DNA from: a bacterium
Lineage (GTDB): Bacteria > Zhuqueibacterota > Zhuqueibacteria > Residuimicrobiales > Krinioviventaceae
Length of the DNA stretch: 13,448 nt
NCBI GenBank assembly: GCA_024278645.1
Contig: JAJRST010000129.1
Coordinates: forward strand, 1 to 13,448
Direction: 5' to 3'
Part shown: one piece after another, positions 1 to 9,700 of the stretch
Numbering within the stretch: position 1 is the first letter of the stretch
How the letters are laid out: each line of letters opens with the position of its first letter
The notes under the pieces: generated by a model
The model's input: only the letters and a program-made list of their open reading frames with translations
The model's database searches: none
What the model was told of the DNA's origin: nothing
Position numbers and translations under genes: made by a program

Positions 1-486
1 GAAAGCGGCGTAAATGGCAGCCATTTCGGCCATCAGAACGCGCGAGGACCAGTCGTCCGAAATAATGTGGTGCATGATCAGAATAATCGCATGGTCGTCC
101 CCGGCGATGCGAATGATTTCCAGGTGAAACAGCGGCAGCTTGTCGAGAGGTATCGGCTGGAATGTTCGCTCGCGGGCAATACGGACGATCTCCTGCTCGC
201 GCTCCTCTTCGGGCAGATCGCTGATGTCCACGACCGGCAGTTTATAGCGATACTCCCCGGCAATATTCAGGACCGGGTTGCCGTCCTTTTTGCCAAAGGT
301 GGTGCGTAAAATCTCATGGCGCCGGATGATCTCGTTGATGCTTTTTTCCAGCACCGGAATATCCAGGTTTCCTTTAATGCGATAGGTTTCCGGTATATTG
401 TGAAACGGGCTGTTGGGCTCCAGTTGATCCAGGAACCAGAGACGATGCTGCGCAAAAGAGAGCGGCAGTTGTTGATCCCGGCTCAC
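1..486 (-). other. Condensation domain C2, N-terminal part, altered active-site motif (gene 3)
   Basis: The LCL-type opening LSFAQHRLWFLDQLEPNSP is intact, followed by RRHEILRTTF. The active site at residues 1233-1241 reads HHIISDDWS, with Asp1239 in place of the Gly of HHxxxDG. The stretch before it is also unusual: FQPIPLDKLPLFHLEI stands where FDL..GPLFR is common. The domain is cut by the window edge, about 15 residues after the active site. Both His residues are kept, so it may still be active. Confidence 0.85.
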
Positions 487-3400
487 CCATTCGATGGGCG
501 GCGCCGCAATGCCGGCCTGCTGCATTTTGGCCTCATCCACGGTGCGGGCCAAACCGGCCGCCGTAGGCGTTTCGAATATTCTGCGCAACGGCGTCGCGAC
601 CTGGAACGCCTTGTTCACGCGTGAAATCAATTGCGTCGCCAGCAGGGAATGTCCGCCCAGTTCAAAGAAATTGTGCAGCACGCCCACCTTATCCAATCCG
701 AGGACCTCGGCGAATATTTCGGCGACGACCTCTTCGCTGGGCGTGCGCGGGGCGACGAATTCGGTTTCGCTGCTCTCCAGCATCAGTTCCTGATCGGGAT
801 CGGGAAGCGCCTTGCGATCGACCTTGCCGTTGGCGGTCAGCGGCATCTTTTCCAAAAAGACAAAGGCGGAAGGCGCCATGTATTCCGGCAACGTCTGCAA
901 AAGGAAACGGCGCAGGTCGGCGGGCGACGGCTCTCTCCCGTCCGCGGCCACCAGGTAAGCGACGAGTTGCTTTTCCCCGCCCTTTTCCTCACGGGCGATA
1001 ACCGCGACGTCGCGTATGTCGTCATGTTCGAGTATGGCGTTTTCAATCTCGCCGGGTTCCACGCGAAAGCCGCGAACCTTGAGCTGATAGTCGACGCGTC
1101 CGACAAACTCGATGTTGCCGTCGGCCCGGTATTTCACCAGATCGCCTGTTTTATACAAACGGGCGCCCGGTTCGCCGCTATAAGGGTCGGGGATGAATTT
1201 ATCCGCGGTCAAGTCGGGCCGATTCAAGTAGCCGCGCGCCAGGCAGATGCCGCCAATGTGCAGCTCTCCGGGCACGCCGACCGGGCAGAGTTGCATGTTT
1301 TTATCCACAATATAGGTTTTTGCATTGGCGATGGGAACGCCGATGGGCAATTCCAGCGGATTTTCCGTGCCGCGGTCGGCTTGCGTCGCCTCGTAAGAGG
1401 TGCAGATAATCGTCGTTTCCGTGGGGCCGTAGGTGTTGAGCAGCCGCACCTTTTGGCCGCCCAGTTTGTTCCAGCGGGCCACGTGTTCCGGCGAGGCTTT
1501 GTCGCCGCCGAGAATGACCAGCTTCAGGTTCGACGGAACCGTCAGCTCCTGCTCGGCCAGTTCATTCACCCATTGGTGCCAATAGGCCGTGGGCAGGTCC
1601 AGGATGGTCAGCCCTTTGTCCCTGATGAGCGCCAAAAGCTCGCCGCCGGAAATGAGAATTTGCTTATCGCGCAAAACGACGGCGGCGCCTTGCTGCAGGG
1701 TGGGGAAAATTTCTTCCACGGCGGCGTCAAAATTGATGGTGGCGAACTGCAACATGCGGTCGTCCGGCTGCAAGTCAAAGCGGCGGATGACAAAACGATT
1801 ATGGTTGACCACGGAACGGTGGCTGATCATCACCCCCTTTGGCCTGCCGGTGGAGCCGGAGGTGTAAATGATATAGGCGATATTGTCAGGCTGAACAGTC
1901 GTCTTTGGATTGCTCTCGTCCGCCCGGGCGATGTGCTCCGCGTCGGCGTCCACGCAGACAACCTGCAAGCCGTCGCGGGCAAAGGTTTCCTTTAGCTTTT
2001 CCTGCGTCAGCAGAATCCGGATCCGCGCATCGTCGATCATGTATTGCAGGCGCTCCAGGGGATAGTTGGGATCCAAAGGCACGTATGCGGCGCCGGCTTT
2101 CAGGATGGCCAGCAAGGCAATGATCATCTCCGGCGAGCGCTCGATGCCGACGCCGACGCGCGCTTCCGGGCCGACGCCGGCGGCGATGAGCGTGTGCGCC
2201 AACCGGTTGGCGCGACGATTCAGTTCCGCATAATCAAGCTGCGTTTCGCCGGCAATGACGGCGACAGCCCGGCCGTTGCGCTCGACTTGTTCTTCGATCA
2301 AATGATGAATACAGGCCTCTTGCGGAAAGTCCGCCGCCGTATCGTTCCATTTGCGCAGAATATTTTCATTTTCAGCGGCCGTTAAAAAAGGAATATCGGC
2401 CACCGGCGCATCGAAATTTTGACTTATGCGGAGCAGCAGATTTTTATAGTGCTGCAACAAGCGCTCAATGGTGGCGCGATTGAACAGATCGGTATTGTAT
2501 TCGGCGGAGATGCTCAGCCCGGCCGCACTTTCCGCCACGTTAAAGGTCAAATCAAAAGTGCTGGCCCCCATATCCACATCGATAATTTCCATCTGCAGAT
2601 CGGAGACGCGGCCCATGTTTATCGGCGCATTCTGCAAAATGAACATGACCTGAAACAACGGCGACGTGCGGATATCGCGTTCGGTTTGCAGGGCGTCGAC
2701 GAGATACTCTAAAGGCAGGTCCTGATTTTCGTAGGCGCCCAGGGTCGTCGAGCGCACTTTACGAAGCAGCTCCCGGAACGACTGCCGGGGATCAATATCC
2801 GTTTTTAACACCAACGTATTGATGAACAAACCGATGAGTCCCTCGGTCTCGCCCTGGGTGCGGTTGGCGATGGGCGTGCCCACGCTGATGCTGTGCTGAC
2901 CGGAATAACGGTATAAAAGAACTTTAAAGGCGGCGAGCAAGGTCATGAATAGCGTGGCGCCTTCCTTTTGTCCGGCCTTTTTGACGGCCTCGCTCAATGA
3001 CGGCTCGACGGTAATGGAAACGGTGGCGCCGGCATTGGTTTGCACCGGCGGACGCGGGCGGTCCGTGGGCAGCTCCAGCGCCGGCGGATTGACGCCCAGG
3101 TGTTGCTTCCAGTAGTTGAGCTGCTTCTCCAGCACCTCGCCCTGCAAATACTCTTTTTGCCATTCGGCGTAATCGGCATACTGCAAGGGCAATTCGGGCA
3201 AGGGCGACGGTTGATTTTGAGAAAAGGCCGCATAGAGGGCGGAGATTTCGCCGATGAGCACGCCCATGGACCAACCGTCGGAAATAATATGGTGCATGGT
3301 CAGCAAAACCACGTGATCTTGCGGGCCGGCTTTGAGCACGGTTATGCGGGTGAGCGGCCCCTTTTTCAAATCAAAGGGTTTGCGCGCCTCTTCTACGGCT

Positions 3401-3768
3401 CTTTTACGAATTTCCTGCTCGCGAGCCTGATCGTCAAGAAGCTGAAACTCTATGAGCGACACATCGATCTTGTATTCGGGATAGATGATCTGAACCGTCT
3501 CGCCGTCCACCACGGAAAAAGTCGTCCGCAGCGACTCGTGCCGCGCCACAATTTCATCCACGGCTTTTTGAAAGACATCGAGGCGAAAGGGCCCCCTGAG
3601 GCGAAACGCCGCCGGAATGTTGTAATAGGGACTGTTTGGTTCGAACTGGTCCAAAAACCACAGACGTTTCTGTCCGAATGAGGCCGGAAAAACATAAACC
3701 TCCTGTTCGATGCTCTCTTTGGTTGCTGTATTTGCAGATTCGCTTCCGGTCAAAACGGCTTCCTTCAT
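1..3768 (-). CDS. NRPS, C-A-T-C..., 3' end outside window (gene 3)
   Basis: The first 1256 residues of a third nonribosomal peptide synthetase; the frame is open through the left window edge. Domains: a non-conserved N-terminus (1-23), C1 (about 24-470), A (about 485-990), T (about 1005-1075, Ser1041 in LGGHS) and the first 160 or so residues of a second C domain (from about 1095). It takes the peptide from gene 2, adds one residue, predicted basic, and begins at least one more module. A TAG stop sits directly before the ATG at 3766-3768, so this is the earliest possible in-frame ATG. A TTG at 3751-3753 (codon 6) is a plausible alternative start because AAGGA lies 7 nt before it; both starts leave the C domain intact. 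Family assignment is certain. Confidence 0.95.
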   Translation of the reverse strand, partial: MKEAVLTGSESANTATKESIEQEVYVFPASFGQKRLWFLDQFEPNSPYYNIPAAFRLRGPFRLDVFQKAVDEIVARHESLRTTFSVVDGETVQIIYPEYKIDVSLIEFQLLDDQAREQEIRKRAVEEARKPFDLKKGPLTRITVLKAGPQDHVVLLTMHHIISDGWSMGVLIGEISALYAAFSQNQPSPLPELPLQYADYAEWQKEYLQGEVLEKQLNYWKQHLGVNPPALELPTDRPRPPVQTNAGATVSITVEPSLSEAVKKAGQKEGATLFMTLLAAFKVLLYRYSGQHSISVGTPIANRTQGETEGLIGLFINTLVLKTDIDPRQSFRELLRKVRSTTLGAYENQDLPLEYLVDALQTERDIRTSPLFQVMFILQNAPINMGRVSDLQMEIIDVDMGASTFDLTFNVAESAAGLSISAEYNTDLFNRATIERLLQHYKNLLLRISQNFDAPVADIPFLTAAENENILRKWNDTAADFPQEACIHHLIEEQVERNGRAVAVIAGETQLDYAELNRRANRLAHTLIAAGVGPEARVGVGIERSPEMIIALLAILKAGAAYVPLDPNYPLERLQYMIDDARIRILLTQEKLKETFARDGLQVVCVDADAEHIARADESNPKTTVQPDNIAYIIYTSGSTGRPKGVMISHRSVVNHNRFVIRRFDLQPDDRMLQFATINFDAAVEEIFPTLQQGAAVVLRDKQILISGGELLALIRDKGLTILDLPTAYWHQWVNELAEQELTVPSNLKLVILGGDKASPEHVARWNKLGGQKVRLLNTYGPTETTIICTSYEATQADRGTENPLELPIGVPIANAKTYIVDKNMQLCPVGVPGELHIGGICLARGYLNRPDLTADKFIPDPYSGEPGARLYKTGDLVKYRADGNIEFVGRVDYQLKVRGFRVEPGEIENAILEHDDIRDVAVIAREEKGGEKQLVAYLVAADGREPSPADLRRFLLQTLPEYMAPSAFVFLEKMPLTANGKVDRKALPDPDQELMLESSETEFVAPRTPSEEVVAEIFAEVLGLDKVGVLHNFFELGGHSLLATQLISRVNKAFQVATPLRRIFETPTAAGLARTVDEAKMQQAGIAAPPIEWVSRDQQLPLSFAQHRLWFLDQLEPNSPFHNIPETYRIKGNLDIPVLEKSINEIIRRHEILRTTFGKKDGNPVLNIAGEYRYKLPVVDISDLPEEEREQEIVRIARERTFQPIPLDKLPLFHLEIIRIAGDDHAIILIMHHIISDDWSSRVLMAEMAAIYAAF
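529..2331 (-). other. Adenylation-thiolation didomain, tentative basic substrate (gene 3)
   Basis: The cores are canonical: A3 YTSGSTGRPKGV at 635-646, A5 NTYGPTE, A7 YKTGDL, A8 GRVDYQLKVRG and A10 NGKVDRKAL. The pocket aligns as DAEDIGTIIK, with Glu and Asp at the positions equivalent to GrsA 239 and 278. Acidic side chains there usually face a positively charged substrate, so Lys, Orn or a similar diamino acid is suggested; I do not match it to one exact known code. The region around A4 (FDAAVEEIF) shows this domain belongs to a different lineage from the other three. The T-domain Ser1041 lies in LGGHS. Confidence 0.85.
2359..3699 (-). other. Condensation domain C1, LCL type (gene 3)
   Basis: It opens with the ASFGQKRLWFLDQF core and has an intact HHIISDGWSMG active site at residues 159-169, so an active L-to-L condensation domain is expected. 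It should join the predicted Phe end of the gene 2 peptide to the residue on the gene 3 carrier. The upstream segment (residues 1-23) contains Glu at 3, 10, 18, 21 and 23. Confidence 0.92.
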
Positions 3769-3779
3769 CTAGATAAATG

Positions 3780-6700
3780 TCATTCTTCCAAATCGATGCG
3801 TTTCACGGTGCGCGCGCTGCGAGCGACGCGCTTTATTTTGGGCGTCGCCGGCGCCGGGCCTGCCTGTTTGGCTTTATCAACTTCCTCGGCGATGTCGGCG
3901 GTCGTCGGCCTTTCGAACAAAATGCGCAACGGCAGCTCCACCTGAAAAACGGTTTTCAGACGGGACAGGAACTGCGTCGCCAGCAGGGAATGGCCGCCCA
4001 ATTCAAAGAAATTGTCGTTCACGCCCACCTTTTCAACGTTCAACAGCTCGCTGACGATGGCCGCAACTTTTTCCTCGGTCTCGTTGCGCGGCGCGATATA
4101 CTCGGCGCTCAGGTCGTGGCGGGAAATCTCCGGTTTGGGCAGAGCCTTGCGATCCACCTTGCCGTTGGGGGTGAGCGGCAGCGCTTCCAGCAAGACAAAG
4201 GCCGAGGGGATCATATAGTCGGGCAGGCGCTCGCGCATATAGCCGCGCAGCCGGTTGACATCCGGTTCCACGCCATCGGCCGGGACGATGTAGGCCGCCA
4301 GGCGTTTGTCGCCCGGCGCGTCCTCACGAACGATGACCGTCAGGTCCTTGACCTGCTCGTGCCGACTGAGCACCGCCTCGATTTCGCCCAATTCGATGCG
4401 AAAGCCGCGCACCTTGACCTGGAAATCGATGCGGCCTAAAAACTCGATATTGCCGTCCGGCAGATAGCGAACAAGATCGCCGGTGCGGTACAAGCGCTCG
4501 CCGGGTTTGCTGCTGAACGGATTTGGAATAAACTTTTCTGCGGTCAAGTCGGACAAGTTGTGGTAGCCGCGCGCCAGTCCGACGCCGCCGATGCACAACT
4601 CGCCCGCGGCGCCCACGGGAACCGGCTGCATGTAGCGATCCACAATGTAAAGTTCAAAGTTGGCGATGGGCTTGCCGATCGGCGGCCCCTGCGGATAAAC
4701 GCCCCGACACTCGTGCATGGAGGCGCACACGGTGCTTTCCGTGGGGCCATAGGCATTGACAAACTGCCGACCCTCTCCCCACTCGGCTGCCAGCTCCCCG
4801 GACACGGCCTCGCCGGCGGTAATGATGGTGCGCAAATCGGGCAGCTCCTTTTTCGGCCATACGGCCAGCACTGACGGCGGCAGGGTGACGGTGGTCACTT
4901 TTTGCGCGGCAAGCACCTCGGTGAGCTGCTCGCCCGAGGCAATGGTTTCGGCGCCGGTCAAGACAAGCGCCGCGCCGTTGAGCATGGCCATGACGAATTC
5001 CCAGGTCGCCGCATCAAAACTGAGCGAAGCGAATTGCAGGATGCGGCTGCCGGGCTTGATGTCAAAGGCGCTCTTTTGTGCGGCGGCCAGGTTGCAGGCG
5101 CCGCGATGGCGCAGCAGCGTGCCCTTGGGCTTGCCCGTGGAACCGGAGGTGTAAATGACATAAGCCAGGTTATCCGGATGCATGGATACGGCCGGATTGT
5201 ACGCAGGTTGTTTCTCGATTTCGGCCCACCCGGCATCAACGGCCATCAATATGGCCGAATGTTCGGCCAGGCGAGGACGCAGACCCTCCTGCGTCAGCAA
5301 AACGGTCAAAGCGGAATCCTCGATCATGTAGCGGATGCGGTCGTCGGGGTAACCCGGATCGATGGGCACGTAAGCGCCGCCGGCCTTGAGAATGGCCAAC
5401 ATGCTTACCGCCATATCCAGCGAACGCTCCATGCAAATGCCGACGATGCTCTCGGGACGAACGCCTTTGTTGATCAGGTAGTGAGCCAGCTTGTTGGCGC
5501 GCTCATTCAGCGCGGCGTAACTCAACTCCCGCGCCGACTCGCCGGCCCTTTCCTGGTAAACGAGCGCCGGCGCATCCGGTTGGCTGTTTACAAAGTCCTC
5601 GAACCGCTGGTGCACGCACTTGTCGGCGGGGAACGGGTGTTCCGTCCGGTTCCAATCGTAAAGGATTTGTTGCTTTTCCTTTTCCGTCAACAGCGGCAGG
5701 GCGCCCACGGATGCTTCCGGATCGCCGGTCATCTGCTGCACGATCAACCGGAGATGATCGAGCATACGCACAATGGTTTCGCGGTCAAACAGGTCGGTAT
5801 TGTATTCCATGTCGCCGATGAACTCATCCCCGGCCTCGATCATCGTCAAGGTCAAATCAAACTTGGCGGTCGTATCCGGCGATTCCAGGGCCTGCATCTT
5901 CAAATCGGGCAAATCGACGATATCCCGCATGGGTGCATTTTGCAGGATAAAGGCGACCTGAAACAGCGGCGAATGACTCATGTCGCGTTCGGGATGCAGC
6001 TCCTCGACCAGTTTTTCGAACGGCAAATCCTGATGCGCAAAGGCGCCCAGGGCCGTCTCCCGAACCTGCAAAAGCAAATCCTCGAATGTTGGATTGTCGC
6101 TGAAATCCGCCTTGAGCACCAGGGTATTGACGAAAAAACCGATGAGTTTCTCGATTTCGGATTTTGTTCTGTTGGCAATGGGCGAGCCGACGAGAACCTG
6201 ATCCTGGCCGCTGTAACGGTGCAGCAGCGCCTGAAAAGCGGCCAACAGGGTCATGAAAGGCGTAACGCCCAGCTTGCGGCTCAGCTTGCGAACCGCCGTG
6301 GAAAGCTCGGCCGGGAAATGCAGCGGCTCTTTCGCCACGTTAAAGGTTTGCATGGCCGGACGCGGGCGGTCGGTGGGCAGTTCCAAAAGCGGCGGCGCAT
6401 CGGCCAGTTGTTCTTTCCAGTAATCGATCTGTTGCTGTAAAACCTGGCCGGACAGCCATTTGCGTTGCCAGGCGGCAAAATCGGCATACTGGAGTTCCAG
6501 TTCGGGCAGCGGCGACGGTTGATCGTTGCTGAAAGCCAGGTAAAGCTGAATGGTTTCATTAATCAAAACGCCAACGGACCAGCCGTCGGAAATGATATGA
6601 TGCATACAAAAGATAAAGGCATACTCCTCATCCGCAAGCTTGATCAAATGGGTGCGAAATAACGGCCCCTTTGCAAGATCGAACACGGCCACGGCATCCT

Positions 6701-9700
6701 CGCGCGCCCGGCGCATAACTTCCTGCTCTCGTTCAGCCTCGGGAAGAGAACTCAGGTCCGTCTGTTTGAGCTGAAAATCGACATCATCCGAAACGATTTG
6801 TACAGGCGTTCCTTGTTTGTCGGCAAAAGTCGTTCGCAGGGACTCGTGCCGACGGACGATCTCGCGCAAACTTTTTTCAAAGGCCTCGACATTCAACTTG
6901 CCGCTGATTCGCATTGCCGATGGGATGTTATAGGAGGCGCTGCCCGGCGCGAGTTGATCCAGAAACCACAAGCGCTGCTGGGCGAAAGAAAGCGGCAGCT
7001 CCTGATCGCGTGGCGCCTTTTCAATAGGCGGCGCCGTTATGCCCGCCTCCTTCTGGCGCAACCGGTCGATGGCCAGGGCCACCTGCTCCACGGTCGGCGT
7101 TTCAAAGAGATCGCGCAATTGCAAATCGACCTCAAAGGCATCGCGAAGACGGGAGACGACCTGCGTCGCCAGCAAGGAGTGGCCGCCCAGGTCGAAGAAA
7201 TTGCTGTGACGCCCGACCTTTTCCGCATTGAGGACGTCGGCCCAAATACCGGCAATGAGTTCTTCCTCGGGGGTCTTGGGCGCAACATACGCCTGGCTGT
7301 CGCCAAAGCTGGAAATATCCGGCGGAGGAAAGGCTTTGCGGTTCACCTTTCCGTTTGCAGACAATGGAAAGCTGTCCATGACCACAATCGCGGCGGGAAT
7401 CATGTATTCCGGCAGCTCTGTTTTGAGCACGTCGCGAACGGCCTGCACGTCGACCGACCTGCCGTCGGCGGCTACAATATAGCCCACCAAACGCTTGTCG
7501 CCCGGCGTATCCTCGCGCGCCAGGACAATCGCTTCCTCGACATCTTTCTGTTCCATCAAGCGTGCTTCGATTTCACCCAGTTCGATGCGAAAGCCGCGAA
7601 TCTTGACCTGAAAATCGATGCGGCCCAAAAACTCCAGATTGCCGTCGGGCAGATAACGGACTTTATCGCCGGTTTTGTACATGCGGGCGCCCCGGCGTTT
7701 GCTAAAAGGATCGGGCAGGAAGCGTTCGGCGGTGAGCTCGGGACGGTTGTGGTAGCCGCGCGCCACGCCCTCGCCGCTGATGTACAATTCGCCGGGCACG
7801 CCAACGGGAACCGGCTCCAGGGATTCGTCAAGCACATAAACCGCTGTGTTGCAAATGGGAACGCCGATGGGGACCGATCCGCCGCCATGCCAGCCGGAGG
7901 CCTCGTACACCACGCAGCCGACGACCGTTTCGGTGGGGCCGTATTCGTTGAACAATAGCGTCCCCGGCGCGTTCTCCCGCCAGAAGCGAATTTGTTTGGC
8001 GGTCAGGTTCTCGCCGCCGATGACAAAGGCGTGGGCCAGGCCGCTCGCTTTGTGCGGCGGAATCTGATGCGTCAGCATTTCAAGGTGCGCCGGCGTTATC
8101 TTGACGACGCTGAAATCGCCGTATTCCTGCAAGGCTGCGGCCAGTTCTTCCACATCGGCGTTATCCGGGATCAGGGCGATCGTTTTGCCTCTTAAAATGG
8201 GCGTAAAAACGGCGGTCACCGTGGCGTCAAAGGCGATTGTGGAATGCACAATCGAACCGCGTCCCTTTTGCAGCGGGTAGGCCTTTCGGGTCCAGTGCAA
8301 ATAGTTGTTCAAACCGCGGTGCGTGATCAGCGTCCCCTTTGGCTTGCCCGTTGAACCGGAGGTGTAAATCATGTAGGCAAGATTCTCCGGCAGGATCGGC
8401 ACATCGGGTTTCGTCGCCGGCATATTCTCGTACAAAGCACGGTCTCGGTCCAGGCACAGCGCGCGGCCTTGCGCGCCGAAACGTTGCAGCAGGTTCTCCG
8501 TGGTCAGCAGCAGCGCCACCCCGGAATCATCCAGGATATAACGAATCCGCTCGACCGGGTAAGTCGAGTCGATGGGGAGGTAAGCGCCGCCGGCCTTGAG
8601 TATGGCAAAAATGGCGACAATCATTTCCACGGAACGTTCGACCGAAAGGCCGACAATGACATCCGGCCCCACGCCTTGCCGGCGCAGGTAATGAGCCAGA
8701 CGATTGGCCTGCTCGTCAAGCTCCTTATAGGTGACGGTTCTCTCCCCGAGCTCCACGGCAACGGCCTCCGGTTGCCCGGCAGCCGCCTCTTCAAATTGCG
8801 CCTGCACGGTTTTATCCGCCTCATAAGGCGTATCGGTCTTGTTCCAGTCCACGACAATCTGCCGCCATTCATCTTCGGACAACAGTGAAACCCGGGCCAG
8901 AACGTCGTCCACATTTTCGGCGATGCTGACCAGAATATTGCGCAAATGCCGGAGCATGCGCTGAATAGTGCGGGGGTCGAATTTATCAGTTTCATAGGCG
9001 ATATCCAGGGCCAGTTGCCTGCCCGGTTCGCCCACAAGCGTGATGGGGAAATTGGTGCGTTCGAATGAACGGACGTCGGTCAGCTCCAGACCGGCTTCGC
9101 GTTGCTCCAGTTGTTCGCCCACCGGGTAATTTTCGAACACAAGGATGCTGTCGAACAACGGCTGGGAGTTGGGCACATCGCTCCAGCTATGAATGTCCAC
9201 CAGCGGTGTGTATTCGTACTGCCGGGTTTCGGCCTGCCTGACCTGAATTTCTTTCAACCAGGCCAGCACGTTCTTCCGCGGATCGATTTGCACCCGCACC
9301 GGCAGGGTATTGATGAACAACCCCAGCATGGTCTCCACGCCGGGCAGTTCGGGCGGGCGGCCGGAGACCGTTCCGCCGAACACGATATCATCCTCGCCGC
9401 TGTAACGGCTGAGCAAGAAAGCCCAGGCGCCCTGTATCAGCGTATTCAGTGTAACCTGTGTATCCTTGGCCAGTTTATAAAGTTGATCGGTATCCTGTTG
9501 GTTGAATTCAATGCGTTCTCTCGCATAACCGGCGGTTTTCCCGTCGTCGAAATGATCAACCGGCAACGGCGTCGGCGCGATAAAGCCCTTGAGCCATTCG
9601 CTCCAAAAAGCCCTGGCTTTATCCATATCCTGCTGTTGCAGCCAGGCGATATAATCCCGGTACGGGCGAGGGGTGGGTACATGCAATTCCCGACCCTGTT

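Noticed and set aside
631..1995. Long open frame on the plus strand opposite the gene 3 A and T domains
   Set aside because: It lies entirely inside a well-supported NRPS coding region. Its translation resembles no known family, and its likeness to other antisense frames in the window only mirrors the repeated NRPS motifs on the other strand.
1..3768. Gene 3 as a truncated pseudogene lacking a stop
   Set aside because: The frame is open with normal NRPS sequence right up to the window edge; the lack of a stop is due to the window boundary.
4902..6440. Open frame of about 512 codons on the plus strand opposite gene 2
   Set aside because: Same reason: antisense to the A2 and C2 domains, with no recognisable domain. 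Open antisense frames are common opposite coding sequence with this composition.
6798..7958. Open frame of about 386 codons on the plus strand opposite the gene 2 module 1 A and T domains
   Set aside because: Shadow of the NRPS frame, with no independent evidence of coding.
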